From positions 930,001-994,000 of the forward strand of contig JADJWA010000001.1 in NCBI GenBank assembly GCA_016716605.1: a stretch of 64,000 nucleotides of DNA. The letters run 5' to 3'. Below, one piece after another: positions 48,369 through 56,553 of this stretch. The position numbers and the translations under genes are program-made. This DNA is from Flavobacteriales bacterium. GTDB lineage: Bacteria > Bacteroidota > Bacteroidia > Flavobacteriales_F > PHOS-HE28. The notes beneath the pieces were generated by a model that was given only the letters and a program-made list of their open reading frames with translations, was not told the DNA's origin and made no database searches. Each line of letters opens with the position of its first letter. The first letter of the stretch is position 1.

Positions 48369-51300
48369 GTGCTTGGTGATTGACCCGTTCAAAAGTAAGT
48401 AAATAGCTCACCCCGGCTTGGGCTGCGCGCTCCATGCGCCCATCGAGCTGCTCGGTGAGCAAGGCGATGAGCTCGAGGCCTAGGCCGCCATCACGTTCCT
48501 CTGAGAAACCGGCGGGCAATCCGGGTCCGTCGTCACCTGCTTCGATGCGCACCTGTTCGCCCTGCATGCGCAGCGCCACGCGTATCCTGCCCGAGCGATC
48601 ATCGGCGAAAGCGTGCTTGAGGGAATTGCTGACAATCTCGTTGAGGATGAGCCCGCATGGCATGGCCTGGTCGATGCTGATGTGCACAGGCTCCAGATCG
48701 AGGTCGAGCGAAACGCGGCCGGTTGTGCTGTAGCTGAGCAGGAGGTTGCGCGCAAGCCCCTCGATATAATCGGCCAGGTCGATGCTGCTGAATTGCTTGT
48801 TCTGGTAAAGCCGCTCGTGGATCAAGGCCATGCTCCGAACACGGTCGCGGCTGTGGTGCAGCATCTCACGCACTTTCGGGTCCAGGCCATCGCGCTCACC
48901 CTGCAGTTTGGTGATGCTGCTGATCACCTGCAGGTTATTCTTCACGCGGTGATGGACCTCCTTGAGCAGGACCTCCTTCTCCGAGAGGCTGACCTCCAGG
49001 GCGCGTTGCGCCTCTTTGCGGTCCGTGATCCCATAGGCAAGGCAGGAGACCTCGGCAACCTCGCCATCCACGATGATCGGGTTGAGGAAATTCTCCACCA
49101 AGGCCGGCTCGCCGCTCAGGTCCACGAGCTCCACCTCGAATTGCTGGGGCCTCCCGCGCATCGCAGCGGCGTATCGCGCCAACAGCTGCTTCGCGGAGCC
49201 ATTGCTCACGCGTGGCGCCATGCGCTCGGCGAAGTCATCGCCTAACTCAAGGCGTATCCCGTGGATCTCCTGGATGCTGTGCTGGAAATGGGCATTGAAC
49301 GAGGTGATCCGCATTCCCCGGTCCAAGGTCCAGATCATCATGTTCGCCGAACTCTCGAAGATGGCTTTGAGCCGCGCGGCTTGCTCGCGCACCAGATCCT
49401 CTGCCCGCTTCTGCTCAGTGATCTCGTGCCCGATGGCGAATACTTCGCTCACAGACCCCTCCGGACCGAACACGGGGCTGAGGAAGACCTCGGCGCACAC
49501 CCTCTTCCCTTGCGTGTCATTCCGGTCGGTCTCGAACCGGAGCGGCTCGCCGGCGAGGGCTTCCCGGTACCTGGACTCCCAGAAAAGGCTGTCTTCCTCG
49601 CTGGCGAACTCGGGGCCGGTACCGGCCCGACCGATGCTCGCTTCCGGCCGGATACCATAGAGCCGGTTGATCATGTCCGAATAGCCCTGGTTGAAGGAGG
49701 AGAGCCGCAGGTCTCGATCAACGGACCAGAACATGTGCTCACTGCTCTCGAATAGCGCGCGCAGCTTCGCCTCATGTCCCTCGATGGCCGCGCGCGCGGC
49801 CACCTCTCCAGTGATGTCGCGGAAGATGCTTCGCGTGCCCTCCGGCCTGCCCTCAAGTACGCGTATGTTGGTGGTCCCTTCGGAGATCACCTTGCTTCCA
49901 TCCTTCGAGCGAAAGGTTACCCGCACGGTGCCGATGTCCTCACCCTGCATGATCCGCTCGAACAACGCCCTGCAATGCTCAAGGGCCTCCGGATGCAGCA
50001 CGTCCCAGATCGTGATGCGCTGCAGGTCCTCCTCGGTGTATCCGAGTTTGGTGCGCCAAGCGTTGTTCACGTAGAGGAAGCGGCCATCGGGGCCCACGCT
50101 TTGGATCAGATCGGTGGCGTTCTCGAATAGGTCGCGGTAGCGCTCTTCGCTGGCGAGCAGGGCCTCTTGGTCCTGCTTCATGCGCGTGATGTCGCGCGAT
50201 ACGCCCATGGCGCCGATCAGGCATCCTTCCTCATCGAACAGGCGCGAGGCGGCAAGGAAAGAGATGAAGGTGTTCCCGAACTTGTCCACGTTTCGCACTT
50301 CGCCGGCATAGGCGCCGTACCGATCGAGTTCCTGCTGCACACGCAGGTACTCGTCCGGATCGGCATAGAGCAGCTGCGTATCAAGGCCAATAACCTCACT
50401 CGCCTCGTACCCGAATCGGATGCTGGCAGCCGGGTTGTACTCGGTGACCTTTCCCTCCTTGTCGGCGGCCATGATCATGTCTAGCGAACTGTCGATGAGG
50501 CTTCGGGCGAACCGCTTCGATCGGCGCAGCTCTTCCTGTGTGCGCCGATGCTCATCGATCTGCTCGCGCAGCGCATCATTCACTTCTTGCGCGATTTGAA
50601 GCTGCACGCGATCTCGAATGGCACGTTCGCGCGAGGCCTGGTCGTGAATCGTGACCTGGATGGCCGGGCTTCCATCGAAAACGGTGCTGTTGGCCACAAG
50701 CAGCAGCTGCATGGCTGGGCTCGAGGCCGGCCGGGCCATGAACTCCATCTCTTGGCCATGCTCCGCGCTGCTCAAGACCTGATCAAGCGCTTCCGGGGAT
50801 TCAATCAGAAATGCCGCCGCGAATGGCAGGCCAACCGGATCGTGGCCAAGCAACCTCAGTGCTGCGGCGTTTGCGTATCGGACGTTGCGATGACGTACCA
50901 GCAGCAATCCGTCATTCATCCGTTCCACGAGATTCCGATAGCTGGCGGTGGCCACGCGCTGAGCCTCCTGGGCCTGTTTCAATGGTGTGATGTCCATGAG
51001 CATGCCGAGCACCGTGGCTTCTCCGCCGGACGAGTCCACTAAATAGACATTCTCCAGCGCATGCACCTCGGCACCCGACCTGTGCCGCAGGCGGATCTCA
51101 TAATTGACCAGCCTCCCACGCTCTTTCAACCTGCGCAGGTATTCCAAACGGTCATCATCGGTGAAGTAGAGCGACCGTGCATTCACCTCCATCAATTCGC
51201 GCTTGTCCGCATAACCGAGCATATGCGCCAACGCGTCATTGCACTCAAGGAATCGGCCATCCAGCGTGGTGCGGAAGATGCCAGCAAGGTTCCCGTCGAG

Positions 51301-51387
51301 CAGGTCGTTGTAACGCTTCCGGAGATCGGCGATATCGCCCGGCTCGGAGCGGTCCTTCATTGCTTTCTTGCTTGCTCCTGCCGGCAT
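48340..51387 (-). CDS. Multi-PAS histidine kinase, HisKA_2 type, apparently cytosolic
   Basis: The 1015-residue protein has no obvious membrane helix. I count six PAS-like sensory units, beginning near residues 25, 147, 295, 420, 548 and 675 (examples are LDGRFLECNDALAHMLG and DGRFLYVNNAWRTKLGY). They are followed by a HisKA_2 dimerisation helix with the phospho-acceptor His in LKEVHHRVKNNLQVI and a HATPase domain (LNEIVSNSLKHAF, EAGDDGPGLP, GGLGLELIALL). It directly follows the MORN gene; the stop of that gene overlaps this ATG. A GTG one codon earlier is possible. Confidence 0.9.
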   Translation of the reverse strand: MPAGASKKAMKDRSEPGDIADLRKRYNDLLDGNLAGIFRTTLDGRFLECNDALAHMLGYADKRELMEVNARSLYFTDDDRLEYLRRLKERGRLVNYEIRLRHRSGAEVHALENVYLVDSSGGEATVLGMLMDITPLKQAQEAQRVATASYRNLVERMNDGLLLVRHRNVRYANAAALRLLGHDPVGLPFAAAFLIESPEALDQVLSSAEHGQEMEFMARPASSPAMQLLLVANSTVFDGSPAIQVTIHDQASRERAIRDRVQLQIAQEVNDALREQIDEHRRTQEELRRSKRFARSLIDSSLDMIMAADKEGKVTEYNPAASIRFGYEASEVIGLDTQLLYADPDEYLRVQQELDRYGAYAGEVRNVDKFGNTFISFLAASRLFDEEGCLIGAMGVSRDITRMKQDQEALLASEERYRDLFENATDLIQSVGPDGRFLYVNNAWRTKLGYTEEDLQRITIWDVLHPEALEHCRALFERIMQGEDIGTVRVTFRSKDGSKVISEGTTNIRVLEGRPEGTRSIFRDITGEVAARAAIEGHEAKLRALFESSEHMFWSVDRDLRLSSFNQGYSDMINRLYGIRPEASIGRAGTGPEFASEEDSLFWESRYREALAGEPLRFETDRNDTQGKRVCAEVFLSPVFGPEGSVSEVFAIGHEITEQKRAEDLVREQAARLKAIFESSANMMIWTLDRGMRITSFNAHFQHSIQEIHGIRLELGDDFAERMAPRVSNGSAKQLLARYAAAMRGRPQQFEVELVDLSGEPALVENFLNPIIVDGEVAEVSCLAYGITDRKEAQRALEVSLSEKEVLLKEVHHRVKNNLQVISSITKLQGERDGLDPKVREMLHHSRDRVRSMALIHERLYQNKQFSSIDLADYIEGLARNLLLSYSTTGRVSLDLDLEPVHISIDQAMPCGLILNEIVSNSLKHAFADDRSGRIRVALRMQGEQVRIEAGDDGPGLPAGFSEERDGGLGLELIALLTEQLDGRMERAAQAGVSYLLTFERVNHQAHGADERTGR

Positions 51388-52916
51388 CACTGCTGCAATG
51401 CTCCAGGCTCATAAGGCGGTGGCACTCGCTCGCCATCGATCCGGATCTCAGCTCCATCCTTGTAACGCACGACCATCACCACGTTGCCGTTCTCATCATA
51501 GTGCGTGAACTCGCCTTGTGCGAGCCCGCCGCTGAAGCGCCCATCTGAACGCAGCCTTCCATTCGGCCAGTACCAGCGGTGCTTGCCATCCGGTTCGCCG
51601 TTCTGGAAAGAGCCGGAGAAGTAGCGTTTCCCATCGCCGTAGGTGTATGTCCATGGCCCATCCTTCAAACCGTCCTTGTAGCCTCCTTCTTCCCTGTGGT
51701 CACCCAGCAAATACAGCCATCGGCCTTCGCGGCGGCCATCGATGTATTCGCCTTGTGTGATCACATGGCCCTCCTCATCGTATTCGGCTGAAGCGCCATC
51801 CTCCCTTCCCCTTCGATAATTCTCCTGTCTATGCACCTGGCCATTCTCATGGTACCAGACCCAGGGCCCATTGGGCAATCCGTTCTGGAATTTTCCGCGC
51901 TGCTCCACTTTCCCGCTCCGATGATAGAATGACCACTCACCCTCCTTCTTTCCATCCATGTAGCTGCCTTCCGCCCGCTTCTCACCGGTGGTGAAGTACT
52001 CCACCCAATTCCCTTCGAGCATACCGATCTCATTCACCATGCCCTCGCTGATCAACTCATCGCCCCGGTAGATCCTCGCACCGGTAATCACGCCTTTCGG
52101 ATCGTACTCCTTGAACAATCCCTCTCGCTTCCCGGATTTCGAGTAGCTCCCCAAGGTGGATACCCTCCCATTCGGATGGAAAGTGCGCTTGATCTCCACC
52201 GTGAGTTTATCGGCTGCTCCCGAATCCATCACCCCAGCATCGTATTTAGACAGGTCCTTCAGGTTGCCCAATGCATCATACTCCTTGAAGATGCCCTGCC
52301 GTTTATCATCCACAAAGCTCCCTTCCCAACGGACGCGCCCATTCGCGTGGAACTCTTTCCATGGCCCTTGCTTCAAGCCTGCCTTATCAAGCCGATTGAT
52401 TTCCTCCCGCCGCCGAAGCATGCCAGCGCCATAGTACAGCACTGCCGTCACCCTGCCATCCCCAGCGTACTCGAGCCCCCTTCCATCTTCCTTCCCATTC
52501 ACGTAAGGGACTTCCTTCACCCTATTTCTGGACGCATCGTAGTAGATCCCCAAGCCCTCCCGCAAATCATCCTTGTACGGCAGCTCAACTAGCACTGCGC
52601 CAGTGGTATCGAACTGACGCATCAACCCGTTCTTCTTGTCATCCTTGTAAGCAATCTCTGTTTCCATTCGTCCTTTACCGTCATAAAACCGCCACAGGCT
52701 GTCGAGCTTACCAGCCATTCGACCACCTTCAGAACGAAGCGCTCCATTGTCGTGGAAATTTCGCCACCAGCCTTCCGGCTTCCCATTCACGATTCGCCCC
52801 TCGCTGCTCACCTGACCGTTCTGGTGGAAGTACTGAACCAAGCTGTCCTGCCCAAGGATAGCATTCAGCGCACACATCAATGCAATGAGCATGAGCAAGC
52901 GGGCATTCATAATCAT
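51387..52916 (-). CDS. Exported MORN-like repeat protein
   Basis: The 509-residue protein starts with a signal peptide (MNARLLMLIALMCALNAILGQ) and then has about twenty MORN_2-type repeats of roughly 23 residues, such as GEWSFYHRSGKVEQRGKFQN and GPWVWYHENGQVHRQENYR. It is probably periplasmic or cell-surface exposed. Database labels for similar repeats sometimes read YwqK-type antitoxin, but nothing here supports a toxin pair. It is the first gene of a three-gene operon with the kinase and response regulator, so it may be part of their sensing. Confidence 0.85.
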   Translation of the reverse strand: MIMNARLLMLIALMCALNAILGQDSLVQYFHQNGQVSSEGRIVNGKPEGWWRNFHDNGALRSEGGRMAGKLDSLWRFYDGKGRMETEIAYKDDKKNGLMRQFDTTGAVLVELPYKDDLREGLGIYYDASRNRVKEVPYVNGKEDGRGLEYAGDGRVTAVLYYGAGMLRRREEINRLDKAGLKQGPWKEFHANGRVRWEGSFVDDKRQGIFKEYDALGNLKDLSKYDAGVMDSGAADKLTVEIKRTFHPNGRVSTLGSYSKSGKREGLFKEYDPKGVITGARIYRGDELISEGMVNEIGMLEGNWVEYFTTGEKRAEGSYMDGKKEGEWSFYHRSGKVEQRGKFQNGLPNGPWVWYHENGQVHRQENYRRGREDGASAEYDEEGHVITQGEYIDGRREGRWLYLLGDHREEGGYKDGLKDGPWTYTYGDGKRYFSGSFQNGEPDGKHRWYWPNGRLRSDGRFSGGLAQGEFTHYDENGNVVMVVRYKDGAEIRIDGERVPPPYEPGALQQ

Positions 52917-53002
52917 TCTCTTTAAAGGATTGATGTTGATATAGTATGTCTGGTTGGATCTGTTCGCATCTGGATGGCCGCTTGGTTGCTTCTTCGGGTT
53001 AT

Positions 53003-53010
53003 CAAAAGTA
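53003..53010 (-). promoter_or_regulatory. -7 element of the MORN-kinase-LytTR operon
   Basis: The minus strand reads TACTTTTG, a perfect TAnnTTTG, 87 bp before the MORN start. No TTG at the -33 distance was found, so this could be an activator-dependent promoter. Confidence 0.45.
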
Positions 53011-53324
53011 ATTCACTGTCGGGCCACGATCGGTTGCCACCGTAGTCCGATCATTTGACCCTGGATGTCAAGGGTGCAAATAGGTGCATTAACGATCGTG
53101 CATGGGACTTGATTAGGGGGAGGGTGGATAACTTGCGGCTTATGGAAAGGCATTCCATTGTTGAGCAACGGTTGAGAAACACGGGGATGATTAACATGGT
53201 ACCGGCCATGAGTCACCAGAAATTGACAGGATCGTGGAATACCGAAACTTACCAGCGTATATCAACAGGAAATATGGAAGATGAACATGCGACTTGTTGA
53301 TACCTGCTTATTCGACACTACGGG

Positions 53325-53332
53325 TATATTCG
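53325..53332 (+). promoter_or_regulatory. -7-like element directly before rpiB
   Basis: TATATTCG (one mismatch to TAnnTTTG) lies four bases before the rpiB ATG, in the sequence GGTATATTCGCGGCATG. It predicts a leaderless transcript. Confidence 0.5.
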
Positions 53333-53336
53333 CGGC

Positions 53337-53774
53337 ATGCGAAAGTGCCTGTCAATCGGCAGCGATCATGCTGGGTTCGGGTTGAAGGGAATCCTGGCGA
53401 ACCATATTGGTGAAGCAGGTTGGGAGGTCCATGACTTGGGAACGCATTCGGAGAACAGCATGGATTATCCGGACCCGGCACATGCTGTCGCGCGGGCCGT
53501 GGCCTCCCGGGAATCAGATTTCGGAATCCTTATATGCGGAAGCGGGAATGGAGTGAGCATGGCGGCGAATCGGCATCCCGGCGTGCGATGCGCCTTGGCT
53601 TGGAATCCTGAGATTGCAGAGCTCGGGCGCTTGCACAACAACGCAAACGTGCTTGCCATACCTGCTCGTTTCGTTTCGGCACCTATCGCGTTAGCCATGG
53701 TCGATGCTTTCTTGCGGACAGGCTTCGAAGGGGGCAGGCATCAACGACGCATAGAGAAGATTGAAACGATTTGA
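53337..53774 (+). CDS. rpiB: Ribose-5-phosphate isomerase B
   Basis: RpiB interconverts ribose-5-phosphate and ribulose-5-phosphate. The 145-residue protein has the substrate motif GSDHAGFGLK (Asp10-His11), the catalytic Cys67 in LICGSGNGVSMAANR and His100 in RLHNNANVLAIPARF, all standard for RpiB. It is followed by the second M28 gene; the M28 ATG lies four bases after this stop. Confidence 0.95.
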   Translation: MRKCLSIGSDHAGFGLKGILANHIGEAGWEVHDLGTHSENSMDYPDPAHAVARAVASRESDFGILICGSGNGVSMAANRHPGVRCALAWNPEIAELGRLHNNANVLAIPARFVSAPIALAMVDAFLRTGFEGGRHQRRIEKIETI

Positions 53775-53778
53775 TTGC

Positions 53779-55278
53779 ATGAGGCTGAATCATTTGACGC
53801 TGATTATCGGCCTGATCAGCTGCGCTGCGCATGCACGCGGGCAAGCTGATTCGATAATGCACCATTTCGCCGCGGCAATCGATCAGCGCGAGCTACGGAT
53901 GCACCTGGAAGTACTCGCCTCCGATTCCTTCATGGGAAGGGACACCGGCAAGGAAGGGCAAAAGATGGCAGCGGCTTACCTCCGTGATAGGTTCAGGGGC
54001 TTCGGCGTTCCCCCGTTGTCGTGCGTTGGGGTAGAGAAAGGCTTCTATCAACCTTATGAGCTAATCGAGTCGAGCAGGGGATCGATCTCCTTGCGCTCGG
54101 CGCGCTCCGTGCTGAGTTGGCCGGGCGAGCTGCTTTATTTCTCGGAGGAACTTGAGAGTGACCTCGTGGCTGACCAACTCATTGGCATGAAGCCGGGGAG
54201 AACAGTTGAACTAGCCACGAACCCGCGCGCGGTCGTCGTGCTCGATGCGCGGGATTCTGACGAAGGACTTGCGGGGATGCGTGGAGCCCGCGCTGGCTTG
54301 GAGGCTGTGAATAAAGCAGGGTACCAGGCCGCACTGGTGGTGGTGCGTGAGGACACAAAGGAGTTGCTCAGCGGCTTCGTGCATGCCGGCGCGACCAGCA
54401 TGCGCTTGCTGTATGCAGATGAAGAAAAGGATGGCAACGGCTCAAGCATGCAGGTGTGCTACCTTACGGAGGAGGGCTTGCAGCGCTTGGTTGGTAGGCG
54501 AGGTGCCGCCAAACTACTCAAGAGGCAACATGGCAATGCGCTTACCGCAGCAATCTCCTTCAAGCGAGATAGGCACGAGGCCCGAATTCAAGCCGAGAAT
54601 GTGCTCGCTTACATTGAAGGCTCGGAAATGAAGGATGAACTCATCGTCATCACTGCGCACTATGACCACATCGGCGTGGAGGATGGAATTGTCTTCAACG
54701 GCGCCGATGACGATGGGAGCGGAACGGTTGCCCTGATCGAGATCGCTCAGGCCTTCATGCTGGCTAAAGCCGCTGGGCATGGCCCGAAGCGGAGCGTCCT
54801 GGTGATGCCCGTGAGCGGTGAGGAGCGGGGACTTCTTGGGTCGCGCTATTACAGCGACCACCCGGTTTTCCCCTTGGAACAGACTGTGGCTAACCTGAAC
54901 ATCGACATGATTGGCCGCGTGGACAGCGCCCACGCGGCTTCAGGCCCATACGTGTACATCATTGGCAGCGACAAGCTGAGCACCGAATTGCACAGGGAGA
55001 ATGAATTGGCCAATGGCGACAGGCTTGAACTGGACTACACCTTCAATGCTGCGGATGACCCGAACCGATTCTATTACCGCAGCGACCACTACAATTTCGC
55101 ACGGAAAGGAATCCCATGCATCTTCTATTTCAGCGGCGTCCACGAGGATTATCATCGACCGGGCGACGACGTTGAGAAAATCAGGTTCGACTTGCTCGAA
55201 TCTCGCGCAAGGCTAGTTTTCTGTACGGCTTGGAGGCTGGCGAACCGCGTGCAGCGTATCCGGGTTGATAAGCCTTAA
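53779..55278 (+). CDS. M28-family metallopeptidase (exported), second copy
   Basis: The 499-residue protein has a signal peptide (LNHLTLIIGLISCAAHARGQ), an inserted PA-like region at about residues 120-220, and an M28 domain from about 270 with ITAHYDHIG, FNGADDDGSGT, SGEERGLLGSRYY, LNIDMIGR and a late DYHRPGDDV. These supply the metal ligands. It differs in architecture from the M28 protein at 19521 and has a less GC-biased codon use. The ATG at 53779 starts the signal peptide; a TTG six codons earlier is also in frame. Confidence 0.9.
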   Translation: MRLNHLTLIIGLISCAAHARGQADSIMHHFAAAIDQRELRMHLEVLASDSFMGRDTGKEGQKMAAAYLRDRFRGFGVPPLSCVGVEKGFYQPYELIESSRGSISLRSARSVLSWPGELLYFSEELESDLVADQLIGMKPGRTVELATNPRAVVVLDARDSDEGLAGMRGARAGLEAVNKAGYQAALVVVREDTKELLSGFVHAGATSMRLLYADEEKDGNGSSMQVCYLTEEGLQRLVGRRGAAKLLKRQHGNALTAAISFKRDRHEARIQAENVLAYIEGSEMKDELIVITAHYDHIGVEDGIVFNGADDDGSGTVALIEIAQAFMLAKAAGHGPKRSVLVMPVSGEERGLLGSRYYSDHPVFPLEQTVANLNIDMIGRVDSAHAASGPYVYIIGSDKLSTELHRENELANGDRLELDYTFNAADDPNRFYYRSDHYNFARKGIPCIFYFSGVHEDYHRPGDDVEKIRFDLLESRARLVFCTAWRLANRVQRIRVDKP

Positions 55279-55281
55279 GCT

Positions 55282-56511
55282 TCACGTCTCCTCGACCATA
55301 CGCCGAAGGAACTCGTCGAGGTCCTTCCGGTATGAATCGTAATGTGGTCCGGTTCCTGGGCCGTAGAAACCAGTGCGTATGCGCATAATGGTTCCATCTC
55401 TTGCAATGAAGAGGCAGGTCGGGTAGCTGATCAGGCGCTTGAGAAAAGGCAGCTTCTCGCCAGCCTCTTCCTTAGAGGCCGACCCACCATATAGGATGGG
55501 GTAAGGAACGCTAAGCGATTTGGCGTAGCGCCGCAAAGCGTCCAATGCCCTTTTTTGGTCTGAGTGCTTCTCGAAGGCGACCGCCATGATGCGAAGGCCA
55601 TGTGGGCTGTACTTCTCATGCATCTCGCGCAAGAGCAATGTCTCGTCCATGCAGTTGGGGCACCAGCTGCCCATGATGTGAATTAAGAGCGGATGGTTGG
55701 AGAAATCCGGGTCGTCGGGCGAACGCTCAACGCCGTCGAGGTCGGGGAATCGGAAGGCCACACGGTCGAATCCATCTTGCAGGAAGGTGAGCGAATCCGG
55801 ATTGCGTAAGCGATAGGAGCTGTTGCGCACCGCAATCCAAGGCTCTTGCCAATGCGTTCCGCTCCAGAATCGACCGATCAACGAGTCGTTCCTTAGGCAG
55901 GCGGCGAAGAGGAAAGCATGGGAACCATCGAAGCATGATAGGTGCATGGAGTCCGAGGATGAGGAGCCGGCCAAGAACCTGTAGTCGCCCGTCTCCGTCA
56001 TGAATGTGCCCGTAATGGAACCATCAGGATAAGCGTCGAAGCGCCCAACGGCGTTGTAAGCCTCGGGAGAATTGGGGCTGAACCAGGTTTGCCAAATTCC
56101 TGCGAAGCGCTCCGCTGAGCCGGGGGCCTGAGCGGCGAATCGAGGACGCGGACCATGAACAGCCGAGAAGGGGATTTTATAGGCCGACCCCCTTGTGTAA
56201 TTGCGCCAGAATCCGCCTATCAGACTGTCGCCATGCAATCGGCCAAGGAACTCCGAATCGAACAAGGGCATTCGCAGGAAGAATGAGTCGCGTTCGATTC
56301 GCAGCTCACTCACATCAAGCGATTCTTCACCGTTCCGGATGACCGCATGATAGCCGCCAGACGAATCCTGCTTGATAAGCCAAGAGAACGGAAGCGACTC
56401 GCCATTCAAATCAAGCTCAACGCGCCACTCCCCTGCTCGCATGGCAGGAGTCTCAGAATCACAACCGGCTAAGGCAAGCACCAAGAAGCCAAGGACAATC
56501 CGGGTTTTCAA
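55282..56511 (-). CDS. Lipoprotein with thioredoxin-fold (TlpA-like) domain
   Basis: The 409-residue protein begins with a lipoprotein signal (KTRIVLGFLVLALAGC), with the lipid-bearing Cys at about residue 17. Residues 20-260 are a beta-rich N-terminal region of unknown function. The C-terminal 150 residues are a TlpA/ResA-like domain with the redox motif WCPNC and SYPTCLFIARDGTI. It should be a periplasm-facing thiol-disulphide protein. The start is set to TTG at 56511, because a TACCTTCG box lies five bases before it; the frame continues nine codons further. Confidence 0.8.
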   Translation of the reverse strand: MKTRIVLGFLVLALAGCDSETPAMRAGEWRVELDLNGESLPFSWLIKQDSSGGYHAVIRNGEESLDVSELRIERDSFFLRMPLFDSEFLGRLHGDSLIGGFWRNYTRGSAYKIPFSAVHGPRPRFAAQAPGSAERFAGIWQTWFSPNSPEAYNAVGRFDAYPDGSITGTFMTETGDYRFLAGSSSSDSMHLSCFDGSHAFLFAACLRNDSLIGRFWSGTHWQEPWIAVRNSSYRLRNPDSLTFLQDGFDRVAFRFPDLDGVERSPDDPDFSNHPLLIHIMGSWCPNCMDETLLLREMHEKYSPHGLRIMAVAFEKHSDQKRALDALRRYAKSLSVPYPILYGGSASKEEAGEKLPFLKRLISYPTCLFIARDGTIMRIRTGFYGPGTGPHYDSYRKDLDEFLRRMVEET

Positions 56512-56516
56512 GGCGC

Positions 56517-56524
56517 CGAAGGTA
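56517..56524 (-). promoter_or_regulatory. -7-like element before the TlpA-like gene
   Basis: The minus strand reads TACCTTCG (one mismatch), then GCGCC and the TTG start codon. The element decides the start choice for this gene. Confidence 0.4.
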
Positions 56525-56553
56525 GATGGCCGCACCAAACCAAGCCAGTCGCG

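Larger units (their letters stand above)
52917..53336. other. Divergent, AT-richer intergenic region, MORN operon / rpiB
   Basis: No convincing gene is visible in these 420 bases. There is a perfect TACTTTTG -7 element for the MORN operon (53003-53010, minus strand), a TATATTCG box at the rpiB start (53325-53332), and one DnaA-box-like GGTGGATAA near 53124. The base composition is clearly lower in GC than the rest of the window. A TTG-initiated open frame of 81 codons (53055-53300) looks random in composition. Confidence 0.6.

Noticed and set aside
51387..52916. Toxin-antitoxin (YwqK-type antitoxin) reading of the MORN protein
   Set aside because: The protein has a signal peptide and the neighbour genes are a kinase and a response regulator; there is no toxin candidate.
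53120..53135. Possible DnaA box and oriC in the 52.9-53.3 kb gap
   Set aside because: Only one near-match (GGTGGATAA) is present and no cluster of boxes or DUE-like region; a second near-match at 30120 overlaps the prs promoter. The parS sites suggest the origin is near but do not show it here.
53055..53300. 81-codon frame upstream of rpiB
   Set aside because: TTG start, no family similarity, no signal peptide, and located in the promoter region of two divergent units.
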